Source of the DNA: Flavihumibacter solisilvae
Lineage (GTDB): Bacteria; Bacteroidota; Bacteroidia; Chitinophagales; Chitinophagaceae
Direction of reading: 5' to 3'
Assembly (NCBI RefSeq): GCF_000814475.1
Contig: NZ_JSVC01000019.1
Location: forward strand, 186,001-250,000
DNA length: 64,000 nt
The first letter of the stretch is position 1. Each line of letters opens with the position of its first letter. A program made the position numbers and the translations under genes. Shown piece after piece: positions 54,250 to 61,152 of this stretch. Below the pieces are notes generated by a model. That model was given only the letters and a program-made list of their open reading frames with translations, did no database searches and was not told the origin of the DNA.

Positions 54250-56556
54250 ATGCTTACACACAACCTCGGCTACCCGCGCATGGGTAACCACCGTGAGCTG
54301 AAAAAAGCCTGTGAAGGCTACTGGGCAGGAAAGATCGCTGCCCACCAACTGGAACAAACCGCACAGTCCATCCGCCTGCAGAACTGGCAATTGCAGCAGG
54401 ACGCCGGCATCGACTGGATCCCCTGCAACGACTTCTCTTACTACGACCAGGTGCTCGACACCTGCCTCATGACAGGTGCTATTCCTGAACGTTTCCATCC
54501 TTTGGTTGAATCGAATGTGGCGAAACTCGACCTTCTTTTCGCCATGGCGCGCGGTTACCAGCAAAACGGTCACGACATCACGGCAATGGAAATGACCAAA
54601 TGGTTTGACACCAATTATCATTACCTCGTACCCGAGTTCAGGAAGAACCAGCAGTTCACCTGCTTCCACAACAAGGTGGTCAGGGAATTCCTGGAAGCAA
54701 AGCAGCACAAGTTCCAGGTTAAACCAGTACTGCTTGGACCTGTTTCCTTTCTGTTGCTCGGCAAGGAAAAAGAACAGGGGTTCAACCGGCTTTCGCTCCT
54801 CGACAACCTGCTGCCCGTTTACTTCGAAGTTCTGAAGCAACTGGATGATCATAAAGCATATTACATCCAGTTCGATGAACCCTGCTTGTCACTGGACCTG
54901 TCACCCCAAGAACAAAAGGCTTTCACCTCAACCTACCAGGCGATCAAATCGAAGTTTCCGCAATTGCAGATCATCCTCGCAAACTATTTCGAGTGTTACG
55001 GTGGCAACCTGCAGATGGTGCTGCAATTGCCTGTTCACACCATCCACCTCGATCTTGTTCGTTGTCCATCGCAGCTGGGTGACATCCTGGAATCGGAACT
55101 GGTTCGCTCCAAAACCCATTTATCACTTGGCGTGGTGGACGGAAGGAATATCTGGAAGAACGACTACCAGCAATCGCTCCAGTTGATCAACACTGCAATG
55201 GAAAAGCTGGGGACAGACAGGATCTGGATTGCGCCTTCCTGTTCACTGTTGCATTGTCCATGTGACCTTGACAATGAAACGTCAATGAACCCGGAAATCA
55301 AACAATGGCTGGCATTTGCCAGGCAGAAGCTCGATGAAGTTGTTACATTGAAACAGCTGGCAGGAGTTGAATCTTTCGCGGTCGCGGAAGAAAAGCTTCT
55401 GGAGAACACACAATGCATAGAGAAAAGAAAGACTTCCACACTGATACATAACGCAGATGTACAGACGCGGGTAAACGCACTAACAGAAAAGGATACCCAA
55501 CGAAATAGTTCATTTAAAATCCGGAAAGGACTTCAGCAGGCAAACCTGCAATTGCCCGCCTACCCTACCACAACGATCGGTTCTTTCCCGCAAACTACCG
55601 AAATCCGCAGCTGGCGGGCAAAGTGGAAAAAGAAAGAATTAAGCGATGAGCAATACAATGAATTACTGAAGGAAGTAACTAAAAAAGCGGTGTCGTGGCA
55701 GGAAGACATTGGACTCGATGTCCTGGTGCACGGCGAATTTGAAAGAAACGACATGGTAGAATACTTCGGTGAACAGCTCGCTGGTTTCGTGTTCACGGAA
55801 AACGGTTGGGTGCAGAGTTATGGCAGTCGCTGCGTAAAGCCGCCGATCATTTATGGAGATGTATTCCGGCCCGAGCCCATGACGGTAGGCTGGAGCAGCT
55901 ATGCGCAAAGCCTTACCAGCAAATGGATGAAGGGAATGCTGACCGGGCCTGTTACCATCCTTCAATGGAGTTTTGTCCGCAACGACCAGCCGAGAAGCCA
56001 GACCTGCGCACAGATCGCCCTTGCGATCCGCGATGAGGTTCTCGACCTGGAAAAGGCAGGTATCAGGATCATCCAGATTGATGAACCCGCGATCCGTGAA
56101 GGCTTACCATTACGAAAGGAAAACTGGCCGCAATACCTCGAATGGGCGGTGAGCGCTTTCCGGGTAGCCGCCAGCGGCGTTCAGGACGATACACAGATCC
56201 ATACACATATGTGCTATTCGGAATTCAATGATATTATTGAAAGCATCGCGGCGATGGATGCAGATGTGATTACGATTGAAACCTCCCGATCGCAGATGGA
56301 ACTGTTGCAGGCGTTTGCAGATTTCAACTACCCGAATGATATTGGTCCGGGCGTGTACGATATCCATTCGCCACGGATCCCTTCACGCACTGAAATGATC
56401 GAACTGATTGAAAAGGCGAGGGCTGTGATCCCGGCCGAACAGCTATGGATCAATCCAGACTGTGGTCTCAAGACCAGGGGGTGGAAAGAAACAGAATTTG
56501 CGTTGAAGGAAATGGTACAGGCGGCAAGGGAGCTTAGGGAGTTGATACCAGTTTAA
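54250..56556 (+). CDS. metE: Cobalamin-independent methionine synthase
   Basis: 768 residues from the ATG at 54250. A TTG two codons earlier is less likely. It catalyses transfer of a methyl group from 5-methyltetrahydropteroyltriglutamate to homocysteine in the cytoplasm, the last step of methionine synthesis. LGYPRMGNHRELKKA opens the N-terminal barrel. In the C-terminal barrel, the zinc ligands are His653 and Cys655 (HMCYSEF), Glu677 (ITIET) and Cys738 (NPDCGLKTRGW); their spacing of 2, 24 and 85 residues is identical to E. coli MetE. The upstream cobalamin riboswitch should switch it off when B12 is present. A strong terminator follows. Confidence 0.97.
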   Translation: MLTHNLGYPRMGNHRELKKACEGYWAGKIAAHQLEQTAQSIRLQNWQLQQDAGIDWIPCNDFSYYDQVLDTCLMTGAIPERFHPLVESNVAKLDLLFAMARGYQQNGHDITAMEMTKWFDTNYHYLVPEFRKNQQFTCFHNKVVREFLEAKQHKFQVKPVLLGPVSFLLLGKEKEQGFNRLSLLDNLLPVYFEVLKQLDDHKAYYIQFDEPCLSLDLSPQEQKAFTSTYQAIKSKFPQLQIILANYFECYGGNLQMVLQLPVHTIHLDLVRCPSQLGDILESELVRSKTHLSLGVVDGRNIWKNDYQQSLQLINTAMEKLGTDRIWIAPSCSLLHCPCDLDNETSMNPEIKQWLAFARQKLDEVVTLKQLAGVESFAVAEEKLLENTQCIEKRKTSTLIHNADVQTRVNALTEKDTQRNSSFKIRKGLQQANLQLPAYPTTTIGSFPQTTEIRSWRAKWKKKELSDEQYNELLKEVTKKAVSWQEDIGLDVLVHGEFERNDMVEYFGEQLAGFVFTENGWVQSYGSRCVKPPIIYGDVFRPEPMTVGWSSYAQSLTSKWMKGMLTGPVTILQWSFVRNDQPRSQTCAQIALAIRDEVLDLEKAGIRIIQIDEPAIREGLPLRKENWPQYLEWAVSAFRVAASGVQDDTQIHTHMCYSEFNDIIESIAAMDADVITIETSRSQMELLQAFADFNYPNDIGPGVYDIHSPRIPSRTEMIELIEKARAVIPAEQLWINPDCGLKTRGWKETEFALKEMVQAARELRELIPV

Positions 56557-56563
56557 TATCACT

Positions 56564-56597
56564 GCAGGCCAGGAATTCCCTGGCCTGCTTTAATTTT
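56564..56597 (+). terminator. Intrinsic terminator after metE
   Basis: GCAGGCCAGG at 56564-56573 and CCTGGCCTGC at 56579-56588 form a perfect 10-base G+C-rich stem with a 5-base loop, followed by TTTAATTTT. It begins 7 bases after the metE stop codon and ends just before the next gene. Confidence 0.88.
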
Positions 56598-56602
56598 ATG
56601 CA

Positions 56603-56959
56603 ATGACCAAACACGAACAGAAATGCTGCTCACGTTGTGAAGGAGCATTCGAATGCCGGGCTGGTGACATAGCACATTGCCAGTGCAACCAAGTCTCCAT
56701 CACCCGACAGACAACGGAGTTTCTGCAGCGTACGAGTCATGGTTGCCTGTGCAGCCGATGCCTGTCGGAGATCAACCAGTTGGTCGAATACAGCCGCCTG
56801 CATCCATTCGTTGACCAGGCAGAATTACTGATTCCCGGCCTGCATTTCTATGTCGAAAACGGTGGACGTGTATATACTGAACTTTATCATATTCAACGCG
56901 GTAGCTGTTGCGGGAAGAACTGCCGACATTGTGCGTATGGCAATACGCATCTATTATAA
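56603..56959 (+). CDS. CWC cysteine-rich domain fused to DUF5522
   Basis: 118 residues, cytoplasmic. The N-terminal half (about 1-65) is the cysteine-rich CWC family: CCSRCEGAFECRAG, CQCNQV, then CLCSRCLSEINQLVEYS. The C-terminal half (about 75-118) is a DUF5522 domain: HFYVENGGRVYTELYHIQRGSCCGKNCRHCAYG. Both parts are metal-binding by appearance (ten or more Cys plus His). The two families are often separate adjacent proteins, so this is a natural fusion and suggests they act together. It lies just behind the metE terminator and is probably independent. Confidence 0.82.
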   Translation: MTKHEQKCCSRCEGAFECRAGDIAHCQCNQVSITRQTTEFLQRTSHGCLCSRCLSEINQLVEYSRLHPFVDQAELLIPGLHFYVENGGRVYTELYHIQRGSCCGKNCRHCAYGNTHLL

Positions 56960-56962
56960 AAA

Positions 56963-57514
56963 TCAAGGGGTTTCGTTTTGCGAAAGTTCAGCGGTGTCAT
57001 AAGAACCGTTAAATGAGGCCATTTCCCTGATCAACTTCTCTTCCTTTACTTGCTTCATAAGCCTGTCTATCCATTTAATCAAAGCAAAAGCTATCAAATT
57101 AAGGTTGAGGAACAACCGGCCATCGCTTTCACTCAGGAAAAATTCAAACTGTGATGTACCTGCACTAAAGCTTAGTTTAACCGAATTAGTCAAGTCAAGG
57201 CCCACATTCAGACTTGCACCTGAAACATACTGAAATGAAAAACCAAATATGGCAAAATTAAATAGCTGGAATATCTGATTCCATAGTGATCGTTCCAAAG
57301 CTTTGCTGTCAGCCTTTAGACAAAGCGATCCGCAATAAATAGAATATCCGTAAAAAAGAAAAACCAATAAATATGCTAATCCAGACAATCCAAATATCAA
57401 ATCAACTTTCAGGTTCCAAAACATAATAAGGATCCCTACCAGGCCACCAACTACCTGGTACAGTCCTAACTTAACCAGATCGGATATCGTTTCTTTTGAA
57501 ATATGATTTTCCAT
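56963..57514 (-). CDS. Hypothetical membrane protein
   Basis: 183 residues. Several hydrophobic segments (LGLYQVVGGLVGILIMFW, LSGLAYLLVFLFYGYSIYC, and LNLIAFALIKWID near the end) are separated by a polar stretch. I recognise no family. It is convergent with the CWC-DUF5522 gene; the stops are 4 bases apart. It might be an integral membrane accessory protein. Confidence 0.6.
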   Translation of the reverse strand: MENHISKETISDLVKLGLYQVVGGLVGILIMFWNLKVDLIFGLSGLAYLLVFLFYGYSIYCGSLCLKADSKALERSLWNQIFQLFNFAIFGFSFQYVSGASLNVGLDLTNSVKLSFSAGTSQFEFFLSESDGRLFLNLNLIAFALIKWIDRLMKQVKEEKLIREMASFNGSYDTAELSQNETP

Positions 57515-57594
57515 AAGCTAAATGACAAATCTATAGCGTTTCCAGTTTTTCTAAAACAAAATAATCTGCATTGGCCTGCTAATTCGAGGGACGT

Positions 57595-58113
57595 TTAATA
57601 ATGCAGATTGTGTTGATTCGGCCATGGCCGGCCTTTACCAGTTTCGCAGAATAATTTCAGGCTTCTCAGGAACTGGGCCCAGGTATAATTGCATTCAGCA
57701 AACATTGGTGTATACTCTTTCCAGCCTTCGTGCTGTAACGAAAGCAGCGTCACGTTTCCAGTTTCAATTGCCTGCTGAATCTGGTCTTGTGCTTCCGGAT
57801 TGGAGTTCAACAAAGATTCTCTACTGCCGGCTTGAAGTTTGAAGGAAATAGTAGTGCCAATCCATTCGCTGGCACCCGCCACGCATAGCCACTTTACCAG
57901 CTCCCCAGATTTCAGCTCAATGACTTCCATTTCCTTGAAATACCCGGATCCGAAAGTAAACCGTGATACACTGCCAGGTTCCGGTTTTGCTATTGTATGG
58001 GGCGTCCACCAAGCCGCCAGGCCCTCCTGCCTTGCAATTGCATCAAAAACCGATTCGGCAGTAGCCGCAATCAAGACTTCATGACGTATGTCGGGCATCG
58101 TATTAACATTCAT
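57595..58113 (-). CDS. SRPBCC (AHSA1-like) protein
   Basis: 172 residues from the ATG at 58113, which overlaps the TGA stop of the FISUMP gene (ATGA). The frame is open upstream to 58140. It is a helix-grip fold with HEVLIAATAESVFDAIARQEGLAAWWTP at the start and SWKEYTPMF-like sequence in the last third (HEGWKEYTPMFAECNYTWAQFLRSLK). It is probably a hydrophobic-ligand binder, with no specific role visible. It is translationally coupled to the upstream exported protein. Confidence 0.82.
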   Translation of the reverse strand: MNVNTMPDIRHEVLIAATAESVFDAIARQEGLAAWWTPHTIAKPEPGSVSRFTFGSGYFKEMEVIELKSGELVKWLCVAGASEWIGTTISFKLQAGSRESLLNSNPEAQDQIQQAIETGNVTLLSLQHEGWKEYTPMFAECNYTWAQFLRSLKLFCETGKGRPWPNQHNLHY

Positions 58114-58745
58114 TTTGACTGTCCCATGTTTTTCACACAACGGACTGCAAACGCATCTCCCTTTTCACCATCCTTTTGAACGTACAGGGCCTGCGAACCT
58201 TTAGCGAAATTGGCGAACCAGGCATTGCTGTCGTCAGTCGATGTTGAAGACCAATAAAACCCATGGGCTTCGAGGCGTGCGTATTTCCCCTCAAGATCAC
58301 GACCACCACCCAACACGGCATTGAAATGAGCACTACCATTTTCCTTCAAAGATTGAAATGCCATTTTGCGAACGGCAACCGTGTCAATAGCCTCGCCTGC
58401 ATAAGCCCAGGTAAGTTTCTGCCAGTCAACATTTGCAGGCAAGCGCCACCCTTCCCCTAACCTGCTGCATACATTCTGTGCTGCTTCAAAGGTGTATAAA
58501 CGACCATACTTCTTGCAATTTTCAACTGAGTCGCCAAAGCAATAGGAACCCGCGGTATTCAATTTCAGGTTGTCTGTCATCCACAAGTTACCATCTTTCA
58601 TCACCTTCACTGCATACCTATTCTTATCACTATCTGCCAAAACTGTGTCCTTCAACCTGTCAGCATTTTTTGTCTGGGACATAGCCAGGTTATTCAGGCT
58701 GCAGGAGATCGTTAGTACGAAGGAAAAGATGATTCTTGTCAACAT
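58110..58745 (-). CDS. FISUMP-domain exported protein
   Basis: 211 residues from the ATG at 58745; a TTG six codons upstream is possible. A signal sequence (MLTRIIFSFVLTISCS, possible lipobox) is followed by the Fibrobacter succinogenes major paralogous domain: DSDKNRYAVKVMKDGNLWMTDNLKLN, RLYTFEAAQNVCSRLGEGWRLPANVDW, GFYWSSTSTDDSNAWFANF and AFAVRCVKN. The domain is common in surface lipoproteins of Bacteroidota and Fibrobacteres and has no known activity. It overlaps the downstream SRPBCC gene by four bases. Confidence 0.85.
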   Translation of the reverse strand: MLTRIIFSFVLTISCSLNNLAMSQTKNADRLKDTVLADSDKNRYAVKVMKDGNLWMTDNLKLNTAGSYCFGDSVENCKKYGRLYTFEAAQNVCSRLGEGWRLPANVDWQKLTWAYAGEAIDTVAVRKMAFQSLKENGSAHFNAVLGGGRDLEGKYARLEAHGFYWSSTSTDDSNAWFANFAKGSQALYVQKDGEKGDAFAVRCVKNMGQSK

Positions 58746-58774
58746 AAAATAAGTATTACTCAAACACCTTCCAT

Positions 58775-59710
58775 TTAATGTTTACTTATGAATGAAAGTA
58801 CAGCGTTATTGAACTCAGCGGGACTTTCATATTCCAGTCCATGGGTGGTGTTTGCAAGTGTGGCCACTTCCCTATTGCTCAGGCAACGCTTCATCCCTTC
58901 AATCATAATGGCAAAAATCGCAGGTGATTTTTCGCCTCTTACCAACAATACCGGTGCCTTGATCTTTTTAAGATCCTCGCAGACGACCGATGGAAAATTA
59001 TCTTTACCACTCAGAATGCCCTTTGCTTCAGGATAATTGGCCAACATGATCTCACGATCTTTTTGCGGCATCCTGTCGAAATAGGTACTGTCTCCCATCA
59101 CGCCATTTATAAGCGCTTCCACTCCCCCTTCATTGTCGTTGTTCTTAAACGCCTCCATAACCGGCCCGAAAGCCGTTGTAAAAAAGTTATTGAGTATGGT
59201 ATCACCGCCGGGAACCTGCTGCATCATGGATGGCACAAACGGCTCGCCCAGTACCAGGCGCCTCACAAGTTCCGGATGCCCGATAGTGGTTACCAGTGCG
59301 ATATCAGCACCATAAGAGTGTCCATACAGGGTTACCGGCTTAAGTTTCAAAGCCTTAATAAATTCAGTAAGATCCGATGCATTTGAAACAACGGATAACC
59401 TGGTTGAATCAGTAATTGTTTGTTGATTAGGAAACGCGAAGCGGCGGCTATACGCTATTACCCGGTGGCGTTTTGCAAACGCATCCATTTGTGCCCCGAA
59501 AGTCCGGTAATCCCCAACCGCTCCATGTACAAAAACCACCGGCTCACCTTTACCAATATCAACATAGTGGAGACTGTCGCCATTAATAAAAATGCTCTTA
59601 ACCTCCGGCTCTTTCCTGGCTAGGTTTTGCGATTGCGCAGTTTCGCTGTTACTGCAGGAGCACAAATAAACAATTACCACAAAACCGATAGCGAAAAAGT
59701 TCTTTTTCAT
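58775..59710 (-). CDS. Alpha/beta hydrolase lipoprotein
   Basis: 311 residues. MKKNFFAIGFVVIVYLCSC carries a lipobox-like YLCSC, so it is probably an envelope lipoprotein. The alpha/beta hydrolase fold has the oxyanion region VVFVHGAVGDYRTFG, nucleophile Ser in YGHSYGAD, and a late DTTHG-like sequence replaced by ATLANTTHGLEYESP with the catalytic His. It is likely an esterase or lactonase. It lies 29 bases before the FISUMP gene in the same direction, so an operon is likely. Confidence 0.86.
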   Translation of the reverse strand: MKKNFFAIGFVVIVYLCSCSNSETAQSQNLARKEPEVKSIFINGDSLHYVDIGKGEPVVFVHGAVGDYRTFGAQMDAFAKRHRVIAYSRRFAFPNQQTITDSTRLSVVSNASDLTEFIKALKLKPVTLYGHSYGADIALVTTIGHPELVRRLVLGEPFVPSMMQQVPGGDTILNNFFTTAFGPVMEAFKNNDNEGGVEALINGVMGDSTYFDRMPQKDREIMLANYPEAKGILSGKDNFPSVVCEDLKKIKAPVLLVRGEKSPAIFAIMIEGMKRCLSNREVATLANTTHGLEYESPAEFNNAVLSFISKH

Positions 59711-59748
59711 TGTAAACAGTTTTATTAAACTGCTTTCAAAGTGAGGGA

Positions 59749-60147
59749 CTAATTGGGGCGGCCAAAATACAACACATAGCCATCGATATCCTGGACTTCA
59801 AAGCCACGCAGGTTATCATCATTGTCCATAAGGGGTTTAAAAAATTCTACATTGCGCGATGAAAATTCCGCCGCCAGTGCATCGGGATCCGGAACATAAA
59901 GGTAGGCATCCCAGGGGGCAAAACCCTTTTTGATATCGCGGGTGTAATTTGGGATAGGGTCAACACCTATATCCTTCATCATGATCATAGCTGCGCCACG
60001 CTGGACAATCCCAAAGAAAATATCATCTTCTTCAGGACCCTGGAATGTAATTTCAAAACCGAGCCTATCGCGGTAAAATGCCAGAGCTTTCGGAACATCC
60101 CTTACTATGAAGAATGGTGCAATACCGCCAATTTCAGGTTGAGTCAT
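59749..60147 (-). CDS. VOC family (glyoxalase/bleomycin resistance-like) protein
   Basis: 132 residues, single VOC domain. GIAPFFIVRDVPKALAFYRDRLGFEITFQGPE is a typical opening, and GFEVQDIDGYVLYFGRP closes the domain. Metal ligands are not obvious at the first position. It is likely a binding protein or isomerase; the substrate is unknown. It lies 38 bases upstream of the hydrolase gene on the same strand and may be co-transcribed with it. Confidence 0.85.
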   Translation of the reverse strand: MTQPEIGGIAPFFIVRDVPKALAFYRDRLGFEITFQGPEEDDIFFGIVQRGAAMIMMKDIGVDPIPNYTRDIKKGFAPWDAYLYVPDPDALAAEFSSRNVEFFKPLMDNDDNLRGFEVQDIDGYVLYFGRPN

Positions 60148-60197
60148 TTACCTAAATTAACAAAACCTGAACGATCCGGGTATTATTTTAACGGCCT

Positions 60198-60635
60198 ATG
60201 ACCGTTAGTCGTAACACATTTTTCCTGGGAATCTTACTCATTACAACTATGCCATTTCTTTTGCAAAAACTGGCCTGGCTGGCCAATGCAAAAAGAACTA
60301 AGGGAGTAATGCACTATGTCGGCAAATCGCAGTCGGGGCAGATCGTGAGCATCTATCCCGTTATCCGGTTTTATGATGGGAAAGATTCGGTCTGGTTCAA
60401 TGGCGCGAGTGATATTTTACTCAATCGTGGTGACATTGTGCCGGTACTTTACCAGCGGGATAATCATACGGAAGCGAAAATCGACAATTTCATCAGCGTG
60501 TGGGGAGACACGGTAGGTTATGCAGCAGTTCCCGCAATCATTATCCTGATCGTTTTTCTTCAACCAGAAATTGTTCCCCGGCGGTCAAGGGTAAGGTTGG
60601 CGCCCAGGTCGCCATTTATTTTCGTAGAAGCATGA
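60198..60635 (+). CDS. DUF3592 membrane protein
   Basis: 145 residues with an N-terminal helix (FFLGILLITTMPFLL), an extracytoplasmic beta-rich middle (GVMHYVGKSQSGQIVSIYPVIRFYDGKDSVWF, ILLNRGDIVPVLYQRDN), and a C-terminal helix (AAVPAIIILIVFL). This arrangement is typical of DUF3592, a small membrane family of unknown function. It is divergent from the VOC gene and convergent with the retropepsin-like gene. Confidence 0.78.
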   Translation: MTVSRNTFFLGILLITTMPFLLQKLAWLANAKRTKGVMHYVGKSQSGQIVSIYPVIRFYDGKDSVWFNGASDILLNRGDIVPVLYQRDNHTEAKIDNFISVWGDTVGYAAVPAIIILIVFLQPEIVPRRSRVRLAPRSPFIFVEA

Positions 60636-60642
60636 AGCCCTC

Positions 60643-61116
60643 TCATGAAGACTTTTCGGACCAGAGAAAGAGGGTCATGGTGCTGTAATCAATGATTGCC
60701 TTTCCCGGTTTCAGGATATCCACCCCTATAACGCCGCAGATCACCTCATTCGCACCGGCCTGCGATAATGCATCGTTTACATGTTCGAAAGACATAACAG
60801 TAAGGGTAAAATCCGTGAGAAGGTGATTCCCTATTTCGACCGTATTTCCAGTGGAAGGTATAACCTGCAGGCCCCCACCACCTGCTCCTGCGCCGCTGAA
60901 TTCGGCATTGTCATGTTGAAGTACCAGGCTGAGGCGTTCAACGTGATTTTGCTCAATCACTGTAGTGCCTGCTCCCGTGTCTAGAATAAACAATCCATGG
61001 TTGCCGTTCACTTTTACATCAACCAGCAGGAGGCCTGCAGCATTCACGATAAAAGGAATGACATCATACCCTTTATTGGATAAGAACATTGCCAGGTCAG
61101 AATTTTCGTTCGCCAT
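60643..61116 (-). CDS. Retropepsin-like aspartic protease
   Basis: 157 residues. The active-site motif is DTGAGTTVI within LFILDTGAGTTVIEQ, the DTGA of retroviral-type and clan AA aspartic proteases. Further on, IPSTGNTVEIGNHLLTDFTLTVMSF and VICGVIGVDILKPGKAIIDYSTMTLFL complete a single-domain fold that would work as a dimer. No signal peptide is visible, so it may act in the cytoplasm. It is a small single gene between the DUF3592 gene and the histidine kinase. Confidence 0.82.
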   Translation of the reverse strand: MANENSDLAMFLSNKGYDVIPFIVNAAGLLLVDVKVNGNHGLFILDTGAGTTVIEQNHVERLSLVLQHDNAEFSGAGAGGGGLQVIPSTGNTVEIGNHLLTDFTLTVMSFEHVNDALSQAGANEVICGVIGVDILKPGKAIIDYSTMTLFLWSEKSS

Positions 61117-61152
61117 TGTTCAAAGGTAGAAATTCATTGGACTTCGGGGCGT

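Noticed and set aside
54229-54852. A 207-residue minus-strand frame over the 5' part of metE
   Set aside because: It is a shadow of metE, which has full zinc ligand conservation on the plus strand.
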